DNA of 64,000 bases from Alcanivorax sp. REN37 (lineage in GTDB: Bacteria; Pseudomonadota; Gammaproteobacteria; Pseudomonadales; Alcanivoracaceae). The translations under genes were made by a program, and so were the position numbers. Where the stretch lies: NCBI RefSeq assembly GCF_041102775.1, contig NZ_JBGCUO010000001.1, positions 2,108,001 through 2,172,000 on the forward strand, given 5' to 3'. This document shows, in pieces, positions 44,855-54,132 of this stretch. Each line of letters opens with the position of its first letter. Positions within the stretch are counted from its first letter, which is position 1. The notes beneath the pieces were generated by a model. The model searched no databases, was not told the origin of the DNA, and saw only the letters and a program-made list of their open reading frames with translations.

Positions 44855-45775
44855 TCAGAGGCCGCCGCTGCCGTGCCGGCGCAGATGGCCGATCACCACC
44901 GGCAGGCAGCGCTCGGGCCGTTCCAGATGCAGGAAGTGGCCGGCGCCAGCCACCGTTTCCAGCTCGACACCGGCGGGAAAATCACGCCCCTGCACCGCGT
45001 GCGGCAACAGTTCCGGCAGCATGCAGCCGTCTTTGCGACCGACCAGCAGCAACGTCGGCACCGCCAGCGGCCGCGCCAACCAGCGTCGTGCTTGGCGATG
45101 GCTGGCCAGCCAGACGCGCGGTAAATGGCGGTACCAGCTCAATGCCGCCGACAGCACGCCCGGTGCCGCCAACGCGTGCTGGGCACGCTCCAGTGCTGCG
45201 CCCGGCTCCCAATCCGGCGACCAGCGCCGCCACAACCACGGCACCGCCGCCTGCTGATCACGGGCCAGCAGCCATTCCGGCAGTTGCGGCAATTGGAATA
45301 GGCCCATGTAAGCACTGGCGCGCAATTGGCGCGGCACCTTCAGAGCGGCTTGGGGCAGCCGCCGCAGCGGCGGAATCGCCAAACTGGTGAGGCTCTGCAC
45401 CGCCTCGGGTGCCGCGGCCGCCGCCAATTGCGCCACCACCGCGCCCCAGTCATGACCGACTAGGTGGGCGCGTCCGCCCAGCTGGGCCACCAGTGCCAGC
45501 AGATCGTCGACCGCTGCGGCCAGTGAATAATCGCCGTCGGCGTCCAGACAGTCGGGGGCATAGCCACGCAACGCCGGCGCCACCGCGCAAAAGCCGGCAT
45601 CGGCCAGCGCCGTCACCCAGCCCTCCCAATTCAGATGGCAATCCGGGAAGCCGTGCAGCAAGACCACCGGTTCGCCGTCGCCCCGCATTAGCGCCGGAAA
45701 TTGCAGGCCACGGTGCTCGAACACAATGTGTTTGGCGCCTTCCGGCGGCGCTGGCGCACGCAAGGTCGCGGTCAT
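44855..45775 (-). CDS. Alpha/beta hydrolase, epoxide hydrolase-like
   Basis: 306 aa. The pattern HGFPDCHLNW (HGxP oxyanion) and the nucleophile elbow VGHDWGAVVAQL with Asp as nucleophile are those of epoxide hydrolases and haloalkane dehalogenases rather than Ser esterases. The late His is in GAGHFLHLERPE. Substrate unknown. It overlaps the YihY gene by 4 nt (ATGA), so the two are co-transcribed, with YihY upstream. Confidence 0.85.
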   Translation of the reverse strand: MTATLRAPAPPEGAKHIVFEHRGLQFPALMRGDGEPVVLLHGFPDCHLNWEGWVTALADAGFCAVAPALRGYAPDCLDADGDYSLAAAVDDLLALVAQLGGRAHLVGHDWGAVVAQLAAAAAPEAVQSLTSLAIPPLRRLPQAALKVPRQLRASAYMGLFQLPQLPEWLLARDQQAAVPWLWRRWSPDWEPGAALERAQHALAAPGVLSAALSWYRHLPRVWLASHRQARRWLARPLAVPTLLLVGRKDGCMLPELLPHAVQGRDFPAGVELETVAGAGHFLHLERPERCLPVVIGHLRRHGSGGL

Positions 45776-47064
45776 GCCGGCACCTCAACGTCAGCGGCCA
45801 CCTCCGGCTCGGTCAGGAACAGCGTTTCCAGATCCACCCCGAGCGTGTGCTCAAGCCCGAGGTTGGCGCTTTCGCAGCGCGCCAACAAATCGTGTTCCCA
45901 TGGCCGGCGGGCGTCGGTTTCGCAACGCAACTGCTCACGCAGCGGCCACGGCAACTGGCGGATTAGGTCCATCAGTTGCAGTGTGCGCAGATCGCGAGTG
46001 AGCACGTAGGCACCCTCTTCGGTGCGGCGCATCAGACCCATGTCCATCAGCAAGTTACGGTATTCGTCCCAGCGCGATGCCCCGGCCCCACGCAGGATAC
46101 GACGCATCAGTGCTGGCCGGGTGACATCGCCCTGACGTTGCTTGCGCCACAGTACTTCCAGCACCCGCAGCAGCGCCTGCAGGTGCGGTGTGTCCTGGCG
46201 GTAATCGCGGAACACCACCAGCGTGCGGCACAGCTCGGCGCCGGCCAGCACCACCACCCAAGACACATACAGCCACAACAGGAACAGCGGCACCGCCGCA
46301 AAGGCGCCGTAAATGACTTCGTAGTTGGGGGCATGGCGGATGAACAGCGTGAAGCCGCTTTTCGCCAGCTCGAACGCCAGCGCCGCCACAAACCCGGCGA
46401 GAATGCCCTGCTTGGCCGGCACATGGCAGTTCGGTACCACCACGAACAGCAACGACAACAGCGCAGTGGTGGACAGCACCGGCAGGATCGACAACCACAG
46501 CCGCATCCCGCCCATATAAGCCACGGTGTCATGCACCAGCGACACCGACGTCAGGTAGGAGGTGATACCAATGCCAGCGCCCAGCAACAGCGGTCCCAGG
46601 GTCAGCACCGACCAGTACATCAGCAAGCTCGTAAGGCCCTTGCGCGGGGTGCCGACGTTCCAGATGCGGTTCATGGTTTGTTCGATGTTGCGCAGCAGCA
46701 GCAGCGAGGTCACCAGCAGCAGCAGACCGCCCACCAGCGTCAAGTTGTTAGCTTGGCGCGAGAATTCGCCGAGGTAGTCCTGCACCTGGGCGCTGGCGGA
46801 CGGCACGAAGTTGTCCAGCATTAGCCCCTGCAACGAACCGGCGCGTTCTTTCAACGCGGGGATCATCGCCAACACCGAATAGGTCACGGTGAGCACCGGC
46901 ACAATGGCAAACAGGGTGGTGTAGGTCAGCGCAGCGGCACTTTGCCGGCAGCCGTCACGGTCAAACAGCCGCCACCACAACATCACAAAATCTCGCACTA
47001 AGGCGCTGCAATCACGAGCATGCTGGCGCAGCACCTGCCAGGATGTGCTATCAATCGGATTCAT
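45772..47064 (-). CDS. yihY: YihY/virulence factor BrkB family membrane protein
   Basis: 430 aa. Six membrane helices occupy about residues 35-285 (signatures LTYTTLFAIVPVLTVTYS, YGAFAAVPLFLLWLYVSWVVVLAGAEL). The C-terminal part of about 130 residues is cytoplasmic and longer than in E. coli YihY (290 aa), as in Pseudomonas. The family was once proposed as RNase BN, which has been refuted; the function is unknown. ATG at 47064 chosen over a GTG three codons upstream. Confidence 0.88.
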   Translation of the reverse strand: MNPIDSTSWQVLRQHARDCSALVRDFVMLWWRLFDRDGCRQSAAALTYTTLFAIVPVLTVTYSVLAMIPALKERAGSLQGLMLDNFVPSASAQVQDYLGEFSRQANNLTLVGGLLLLVTSLLLLRNIEQTMNRIWNVGTPRKGLTSLLMYWSVLTLGPLLLGAGIGITSYLTSVSLVHDTVAYMGGMRLWLSILPVLSTTALLSLLFVVVPNCHVPAKQGILAGFVAALAFELAKSGFTLFIRHAPNYEVIYGAFAAVPLFLLWLYVSWVVVLAGAELCRTLVVFRDYRQDTPHLQALLRVLEVLWRKQRQGDVTRPALMRRILRGAGASRWDEYRNLLMDMGLMRRTEEGAYVLTRDLRTLQLMDLIRQLPWPLREQLRCETDARRPWEHDLLARCESANLGLEHTLGVDLETLFLTEPEVAADVEVPA

Positions 47065-47123
47065 GGTTCCCACCCATCTGCAAAAGCTGCGGGCGGCTGC
47101 CGCAAGGCGCCGCCCAGTCTGTT

Positions 47124-47152
47124 TTTACGCCGGCCGCATGAGCGTCTAGAAT
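47124..47152 (+). promoter_or_regulatory. Candidate sigma70 promoter for the arsC-wrbA operon
   Basis: TTTACG (47124-47129) and TAGAAT (47147-47152) with 17-bp spacing, 32 nt before the arsC-like ATG. Confidence 0.55.
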
Positions 47153-47184
47153 GCCTGCGTCCTCTGGCTGTCGAAGGCATTGTC

Positions 47185-48145
<961 letters not shown>

Positions 48146-48154
48146 GGCCGATCC

Positions 48155-48511
48155 ATGCTCAAACCGCTCAATCTGTTCTGGTACCTGGCACTGATGGTGT
48201 CCGGCATCGGCGGCCTACTGTGGTCGGCACCGCCGGACACACCGTGGCTGGTGCAGGCGCTGATGACGCTAGTGTTGTACGGCCCGCTGCTGCTGTTCGC
48301 GGTCGGCGTGTGCCGCCATGACGCACGGCTACTGACCTGGCTGTGCTTTGTGCTGCTGTTCTACTTCTGCGGCTTCACGGTGCAACTGCTCGACCCGCCA
48401 CCGCGCTCTTGGATCGCGGCGGTGCGCGTGCTGTGCACGGTGGCTTTGTTTACCACCTCGGTCGTACTGATCCGCCGCCAGCGCGGAGTACCGGCTCGTG
48501 CAGATCGATGA
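48155..48511 (+). CDS. DUF2069 membrane protein
   Basis: 118 aa, four predicted membrane helices. The N-terminal LNLFWYLALMVSGIGGLLW and internal FYFCGFTVQLLDPPPRSW match the DUF2069 family, which follows wrbA in Pseudomonas. Function unknown. It overlaps the next gene (RDD protein) by 14 nt. Confidence 0.85.
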   Translation: MLKPLNLFWYLALMVSGIGGLLWSAPPDTPWLVQALMTLVLYGPLLLFAVGVCRHDARLLTWLCFVLLFYFCGFTVQLLDPPPRSWIAAVRVLCTVALFTTSVVLIRRQRGVPARADR

Positions 48512-49178
48512 TCGACTGGCGCTGACCACGCCGGAAGGCGCCACCCTGACGCTGCTGCCGGCGGGGCCGTTGCCACGCATGGTGGCCTATGGCGTCGATC
48601 TGGTGATCCGCCTGATGGTGTTTCTGTGCCTGCTCTATGTGCTGTCGGAGCTGGCCGAACTGGGCCAAGGCCTGCTGCTGATTCTGGTGTTCGGGCTGGA
48701 ATGGTTCTACCCAGTGCTGTTTGAGGTGCTGTGGCGCGGCCAAACGCCCGGCAAGCGGTTGCTGGGGCTGGCGGTGGTGCAGGACAACGGTGCCCCGGTG
48801 ACCTACAGCAGCAGTCTAGTGCGCAACTTGCTGCGCACCGCTGACATGTTCCCTGGGCTTTATTTGGCCGGTTTCCTGTGCATGATCAGCGACCGCCGCT
48901 TTCGCCGCATCGGTGACCTCGCCGCCGGCACCTTAGTGATTCACCAGCCGGCCGTGACCGCCACCGCGCCCGGCGCCAGCGGTGCCGCCGAACTGCCGCC
49001 GGACTGGGAACTGGATGCCACCGACCGTCTCACCCTGACCGCCTATCTCGACCGGCTGCCGCTGCTGTCCAGCGCCCGCCAAGCGGAATTGGCGGCGCCG
49101 CTGTTCCCTGAGCTGTCACCGTTGGAGGCCGCCGACCGACTGGCGGCACAGGCCCGTTTCGTGCGGGGCCAACCATGA
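48498..49178 (+). CDS. RDD-family membrane protein
   Basis: 226 aa. RDD domain in residues about 20-155: the first helix holds the R..D residues (RMVAYGVDLVIR) and QTPGKRLLGLAVVQ and RRIGDLAAGTLV are conserved blocks. A GTG start (48498) overlaps DUF2069 by 14 nt. The C-terminal 70 residues (LTAYLDRLPLLSSARQAELA) are soluble. First gene of the RDD-SpoIIM-DUF4129-DUF4350-MoxR-DUF58 operon; RDD proteins are of uncertain function, some being ion or small-molecule transporters. Confidence 0.88.
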   Translation: MQIDDRLALTTPEGATLTLLPAGPLPRMVAYGVDLVIRLMVFLCLLYVLSELAELGQGLLLILVFGLEWFYPVLFEVLWRGQTPGKRLLGLAVVQDNGAPVTYSSSLVRNLLRTADMFPGLYLAGFLCMISDRRFRRIGDLAAGTLVIHQPAVTATAPGASGAAELPPDWELDATDRLTLTAYLDRLPLLSSARQAELAAPLFPELSPLEAADRLAAQARFVRGQP

Positions 49179-50134
49179 AGCAGCACGACTTTGAAACCCA
49201 CTACGGACCGTTCTGGAGCGAATTCAGCGCCCTGCTCGACCAGCTGGACGCACTGCGCCAACGGCAGCCATTGCCGCCGCTGGAACAGTTCGCCGCCGAC
49301 TACCGGCGCCTGTGCCACCAGTTGGCGCTGGCGCGTCAGCGCGGTTATAGCCCTCGGCTAGTGGAACAACTCAACCAACTGGTGCTGCGTGGCCACCGCC
49401 AATTACACCGCGATCGCGCGCCACTGCTGCCGCGCATCGGCGTATTTCTGGCGGAGGAATTTCCACGCGCGGTGCGACGCCAATGGCGGTGGCAGCTGGC
49501 CGCCGCTCTGGCATTCCTGATTCCGTTGGTAGCGGCGTGGCTGGCGGTGTGGCTGTCGCCGTCCATGGCGCAGATGATGCTCGGCAGTCAGGCCGACGCC
49601 ATCGAAATGATGTACGCCGACCGCGAACAGCTGCGCAGTGCCGGCGACGACGTGATGATGTTCGGCTACTACATCTTCAACAACATCTCGATCGCGTTCC
49701 GCACCTTCGCCGGCGGCGTGTTCTTCGGCATCGGCGCGCTGATTGTGATGGTGTTCAACGGCGGTTTCTTCGGTGCCGTGTCCGGCCATATCGTCAACGC
49801 CAACCTGACCGAATCGTTTTTCACCTTCGTGATTGCCCACGGTGCACCGGAGTTGACCGCTATCGTGCTCGCCGGCGGTGCCGGCTTGCGGCTCGGTCTG
49901 TCGCTGCTGGCGCCGGGGCCGCTGTCGCGGGCCGACGCCTTCCGCCGCGCTGCCGACGACAGCCTTCCGATCATTTGGGGTGCCTTTGCATTGCTGCTGT
50001 TGGCGGCATTCATGGAAGCGTTCTGGTCTCCGCGCCAGTTCGATCCGGCAATCAAATACGGCGTCGGCGCGCTCAGCTGGCTGTCGTTGTATGCCTATCT
50101 GCTGCTGGCCGGCCGGGAGCGTACCCGTGAGTGA
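49175..50134 (+). CDS. SpoIIM-like membrane protein
   Basis: 319 aa. An N-terminal soluble region of about 95 residues is followed by several membrane helices; GAPELTAIVLAGGAGLRLG is the hallmark of the stage II sporulation protein M family. There is no spore formation in this group; in Bacillus SpoIIM works with SpoIID/P in peptidoglycan remodelling, so the family name does not transfer. Overlaps the RDD gene by 4 nt and the next gene by 8 nt. Confidence 0.9.
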   Translation: MKQHDFETHYGPFWSEFSALLDQLDALRQRQPLPPLEQFAADYRRLCHQLALARQRGYSPRLVEQLNQLVLRGHRQLHRDRAPLLPRIGVFLAEEFPRAVRRQWRWQLAAALAFLIPLVAAWLAVWLSPSMAQMMLGSQADAIEMMYADREQLRSAGDDVMMFGYYIFNNISIAFRTFAGGVFFGIGALIVMVFNGGFFGAVSGHIVNANLTESFFTFVIAHGAPELTAIVLAGGAGLRLGLSLLAPGPLSRADAFRRAADDSLPIIWGAFALLLLAAFMEAFWSPRQFDPAIKYGVGALSWLSLYAYLLLAGRERTRE

Positions 50135-51593
50135 TCGCCAACCGCTGGCGCGCATCGCGCCACGCAGCACCTGGCAAGCCATTGATCTGGGCACCCGCCT
50201 GTACCGCCACTGGTGGTTGCCGTTACTGCTGATCCAAGCTGCGTTACTGACACCGCTATTGATCGCGGCGCTGCTGTGGCCGCAATACGGGCTCTGGTTT
50301 GTGCTGCTGATGTGGTGGCTGAAGCCGCTGTGGGATCGGCCGCTGCTGGAGTGCATCGCGCGCGGCATGTTCGGTGACCGGCTCGGCGCCAAAGCGCTGT
50401 TACAGCAATTTGGCCGCTACGGCCGGCCGTCACTGCTGAAGCAGCTGACGATTTGGCGCCTCAGCCCGCAGCGCAGCGTGATGCTGCCGGTCCTGCAGCT
50501 GGAACAGCACAATCCACGCACCCTCAGTGAGCGCATGCGCATGCTGCGCTCCCCGCCCGGCGGCGGCGAAGGCACGCTGATCACGCTGGTGATGATGGCC
50601 ACCGAAGTGCTGACGTTCTATTCACTGGGGCTGGCCGCAACCACGCTGATTCCTGGTCTGCCGTGGCAGGCCGCACTCGGCGTCGACGGCAGCACCCCGG
50701 CCACTTTGGTGACCGCAGCGCTGGCCATCGCCCTGTGCGAGCCGCTGTATGTGTGCGCCGGCTTCGCGCTGTACCTGAATAAACGTACCTGGCTGGAAGG
50801 CTGGGATCTGCAACCGGGACTGGAGCGCATCCGCCAGCGCCGGCAACGGGCGCACACCCCGCTGGCGCTGCTGCTGGCGGCGTTGATCGGCCTCACCGGC
50901 GCCATCGCCCTGCTGCCACAACCGGCCGTCGCCGAAGAGTGGAAGCGCAGCGCTCAGGACGTGGCCGCCAGCGAAGCGCTGAATCCGGTGCGGCAAGACA
51001 GCTCACTGCGACTACGCGAGTGGGGCAGCGAGGATACTGCCCCCACCGTAGAACAACGGGAACCGCTGATCCTGCTGCCGGATTGGTCTGCCAGTGACCT
51101 TTACAGCAGCGTCACTCGCGGCTTGCGCATCCTGCTGTGGGTGCTGGCCGCGGCATTGATCGGCGTGCTGTTGTGGTACGGCCGCCGCTGGTGGCCCGGC
51201 AGCCTGCGCCGCCGCCCGCGCTCACAACGCAGCGCGCCGCAGGTACGCGGTCGCCATGCCGCCGCCGCTGTGCTCAGTCCCACCGAGCAAGCGCTGGACG
51301 ACGCCCTTGCGCGCGGCGACAGCCGCACCGCTGTGAGCCTGATGTACCGCTTGGCCTTGACCCGGCTGGTGCAGGAAACCGGGCTACCAGTGGCTACCAG
51401 CGCCACCGAGAATGAAGTGCTACGCCAACTGCCGCCGACCTTGCGGCAGGTGCCCAGCGCATGCTTCCTCGCTGCCCTGATGCCGCTCTGGCTGCAGCTG
51501 GCTTGGGCCCACCGGCCGCTGGACCTGGAGCAGGTGCGCGCACTGGCTCAACAGTGGCGGCAATTGGAACCGGTGATGCGAGGTGCTGCATGA
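50127..51593 (+). CDS. Membrane protein with C-terminal DUF4129 domain
   Basis: 488 aa from a GTG at 50127 preceded by GGGAG; this start overlaps the SpoIIM stop by 8 nt. Membrane segments lie in residues about 25-70, 150-215 and 250-270, then a periplasmic stretch, another helix (about 335-355), and a C-terminal DUF4129 domain (LSPTEQALDDALARGDSRTAVSLMYRLALTRL). DUF4129 proteins co-occur with MoxR/DUF58/DUF4350 in many bacteria; function unknown. Confidence 0.85.
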   Translation: MSDRQPLARIAPRSTWQAIDLGTRLYRHWWLPLLLIQAALLTPLLIAALLWPQYGLWFVLLMWWLKPLWDRPLLECIARGMFGDRLGAKALLQQFGRYGRPSLLKQLTIWRLSPQRSVMLPVLQLEQHNPRTLSERMRMLRSPPGGGEGTLITLVMMATEVLTFYSLGLAATTLIPGLPWQAALGVDGSTPATLVTAALAIALCEPLYVCAGFALYLNKRTWLEGWDLQPGLERIRQRRQRAHTPLALLLAALIGLTGAIALLPQPAVAEEWKRSAQDVAASEALNPVRQDSSLRLREWGSEDTAPTVEQREPLILLPDWSASDLYSSVTRGLRILLWVLAAALIGVLLWYGRRWWPGSLRRRPRSQRSAPQVRGRHAAAAVLSPTEQALDDALARGDSRTAVSLMYRLALTRLVQETGLPVATSATENEVLRQLPPTLRQVPSACFLAALMPLWLQLAWAHRPLDLEQVRALAQQWRQLEPVMRGAA

Positions 51594-53173
51594 GCCGCCG
51601 CTATCTGGCGTTATTGCTGGTGTTGCTGGCGGCCCTGGGCGCCGGCCTCGCCACGCTGCTGCTGGAGCGCCATCACACGCTGGAGCTGCCACTGGTGCCG
51701 TGGGAGATTCAGCGCCAATCGTTTTATGCCGTGGGCCAAACGCTGGAACAACAGCACCGCCAGCTGCGCACCATCGCCGGCGCGTCGCAGCTGTTCCCAC
51801 TGCCGCCGCCGGGCCAGGCGGTGCTGGTGTTCGACGGCCTGCGCGGCGGGCTGGCTGCAGAACGCATCGAGGCGCTGTACCAATGGGTGGCGGACGGCGG
51901 CACGCTGATCGTGCAGGCCAGTGATGGGTTGCTGTACACGCCGGCCGATCGCGATACCCACCCCATCGACCGCGATCCGTTGCTGGCCCCGCTCAATCTG
52001 CAAAGCCAGTATCTGGACCATCAAGAGCCGACCTTGGTGAGTTGGGCAGACAGCGCACGGCTCGCGACCTACGGCTATTCCGAAGTGATGAGCACCTGCT
52101 ACCCGGATCTGCGTGGCGGCAAGGCGGCGCGCGCCGCCAGCAGCGCCGAGTGCCTGAAGGCGGCCTGCGAACCGGCAGGCTCCGTCACTGAGCAATGGTT
52201 CCGCTGGCCCGGCCAACCGCCGCGCGCGATTGCCTTCCAACAGCGGCTGGCACTCAGCGCCCCGCAGCTGCAACGGGCGGAAGCGGAAGACGAGGAAGAG
52301 CCGCTGGCCGCGCGCCACAAACAGCCGGGCCAGAACAGCCGGAGCCTCAACAAAGGCATCACCCGCCTCAACCCGCCAGTAACCAAGCAAGCCCCCGCAA
52401 CGGCGACCAGCACCACCGGCACCGGCGCCTCCAAACACCTGCTCGACCCGCCAGTGGCCAAAGACGCCAACGCCACACGCGATGCCGGCGAGCGCAAGAG
52501 CCGGCCGCACGTCACCCGCTCCAGCGAGGATCGTGAAGCGGCGCTGCGGGAGATGTACTTGCGGCTGCAGCAATGGCCGATGACGATCCAGCGGCTGATC
52601 GGCAGCGATCAACGCGCCCACCTGCTCGACGTAAAAATCGGTGACGGCCACCTGGTCGTGATGTCGGACCTGCAATTCTGGGGCAACGATGCCTTGCAGT
52701 ACCTCGACCACGCGTGGCTACTCGGCGAGCTGATGGGTGATGCTCAGTCGCTGTGGCTGATCGAGGGCTTTGAAGAACAAACCTTCTTCGGCTGGCTGTG
52801 GCAGCGAGCCAGTGCGCTGTGGCTGTTGCTGGCGGTGCTGATTGGCGCCTGCGTCTGGCATGTGCTGCCGCGCCGGCAACCGCGTCTACAGCGCCTCAGC
52901 GACCAGCCCAGTGACCTGCGCGCCCACTTCAGTGCCGGCAGTCGCTTGCTGTGGCGCGCCGGTCAGCAGCAGGCGCTGCTGGCGCCACTGCGCAAACGGG
53001 TACAACAGCTGCGCCAGCGCCATCCGGCGCTGGCCGAGGATGACGCGGCCTTGGCCGCACACGCCGGCCTGACACCGGCGCGATTGGATGACGCATTACA
53101 CCAGCAACCGCTGGTGCCGATGCAATTGATTGCACTCATCAACGACCTGCAACAGATCAGGAGAAGCTTGTGA
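51590..53173 (+). CDS. DUF4350-domain membrane protein
   Basis: 527 aa. An N-terminal membrane helix (about 7-25), then DUF4350 (about 35-400; VLVFDGLRGGLAAERIEALYQWVADGGTLIVQAS, a glutamine-amidotransferase-like Rossmann fold) interrupted by a low-complexity Pro/Thr/Lys insert at about 225-310, and a second helix at about 405-425 with a soluble C-terminal tail. Its ATG overlaps the previous stop by 4 nt (ATGA) and its end overlaps moxR by 4 nt. Function unknown; position in the operon suggests it senses or holds a substrate for the AAA+ protein. Confidence 0.85.
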   Translation: MSRRYLALLLVLLAALGAGLATLLLERHHTLELPLVPWEIQRQSFYAVGQTLEQQHRQLRTIAGASQLFPLPPPGQAVLVFDGLRGGLAAERIEALYQWVADGGTLIVQASDGLLYTPADRDTHPIDRDPLLAPLNLQSQYLDHQEPTLVSWADSARLATYGYSEVMSTCYPDLRGGKAARAASSAECLKAACEPAGSVTEQWFRWPGQPPRAIAFQQRLALSAPQLQRAEAEDEEEPLAARHKQPGQNSRSLNKGITRLNPPVTKQAPATATSTTGTGASKHLLDPPVAKDANATRDAGERKSRPHVTRSSEDREAALREMYLRLQQWPMTIQRLIGSDQRAHLLDVKIGDGHLVVMSDLQFWGNDALQYLDHAWLLGELMGDAQSLWLIEGFEEQTFFGWLWQRASALWLLLAVLIGACVWHVLPRRQPRLQRLSDQPSDLRAHFSAGSRLLWRAGQQQALLAPLRKRVQQLRQRHPALAEDDAALAAHAGLTPARLDDALHQQPLVPMQLIALINDLQQIRRSL

Positions 53174-54132
53174 CTTTGTCCCTGCAACAGGCCAGCACGC
53201 TGGCCGGCACCTTGGAAGATCAACTCAACCAGGTGCTGGTGGGCCAGGCCGCCGTGGTGCGCGAAATCCTGGTGGCACTGCTGGCCGGCGGCCATGTGCT
53301 GATTGAAGGGGTGCCCGGGCTCGGCAAGACACTGCTGGTGCGCACGCTGGCGGACAGTATCTCGCTGGCCAACCAGCGCGTGCAGTTCACCCCTGACCTG
53401 ATGCCGGCGGACATTACTGGCCACGCGCTGTACGACCTGCAAAGCAATAGCTTCCGAGTGCGCAAAGGACCGGCCTTTACACAGTTGCTGCTGGCGGACG
53501 AAATCAACCGCGCCCCGGCCAAAACCCAAGCCGCGCTGCTGGAAGTGATGCAGGAAAAACAGATCACCATCGAAGGCCAAAGCTACCCGCTGCCGCAGCC
53601 GTTCATGGTGCTGGCAACCCAAAACCCGGTAGACCAAGAAGGCACCTACCCGCTGCCAGAGGCAGAACTGGACCGGTTCCTGTTCAAAGTGCTGATCGAC
53701 TACCCGGACAGCGACCACGAGCAGCGACTGGTACGCATGATGCTGGATGGCACCATCAGCGACAGCCTCAAGGTGGCGTTGGGCCCGGTGTGCGACAGCG
53801 AGCAACTGGCGGCTCTGCAACAGCACGTGCGCCAGCAACGGGTGGACGATGGACTGCTTGATTACGCGGTGCGTCTGGTGCGCCAGACCCGTGACTTCCC
53901 CGGCCTGGTACGCGGTGCCAGCCCGCGTGCCAGCATCGCGCTGACCCGTGCCGCCAGTGCGCTGGCACTGCTGGAAGGCCGCGACTTTGTGGTGCCGGAT
54001 GACATCAAGACAGTGGCGCGGCCGGTGTTGCGTCACCGCATCAGCCTCAGTGCCGATGCCGAAATCGAAGGCGTCAGCGTGGAGCAGCTGCTGACCCGCC
54101 TGCTGGATGCCGTGGCAGCACCGCGCCAATGA
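53170..54132 (+). CDS. moxR: MoxR-family AAA+ ATPase
   Basis: 320 aa. Walker A GVPGLGKT (about residue 48), Walker B LLADEINRAPAKTQAALLEVM, sensor 1 ATQNPVDQEGTYPLPEAELDRF and an arginine-rich C-terminal lid are all typical of MoxR proteins, which act as chaperones that assemble or load partners. A GTG start at 53170 overlaps the DUF4350 gene by 4 nt; the end overlaps the DUF58 gene by 4 nt. The partner is probably the DUF58 protein downstream. Confidence 0.93.
   Translation: MTLSLQQASTLAGTLEDQLNQVLVGQAAVVREILVALLAGGHVLIEGVPGLGKTLLVRTLADSISLANQRVQFTPDLMPADITGHALYDLQSNSFRVRKGPAFTQLLLADEINRAPAKTQAALLEVMQEKQITIEGQSYPLPQPFMVLATQNPVDQEGTYPLPEAELDRFLFKVLIDYPDSDHEQRLVRMMLDGTISDSLKVALGPVCDSEQLAALQQHVRQQRVDDGLLDYAVRLVRQTRDFPGLVRGASPRASIALTRAASALALLEGRDFVVPDDIKTVARPVLRHRISLSADAEIEGVSVEQLLTRLLDAVAAPRQ

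Noticed and set aside
52963-54129. 388-codon minus-strand open frame over moxR
   Set aside because: Gln/His-rich mirror of the MoxR codons; MoxR has intact Walker motifs.
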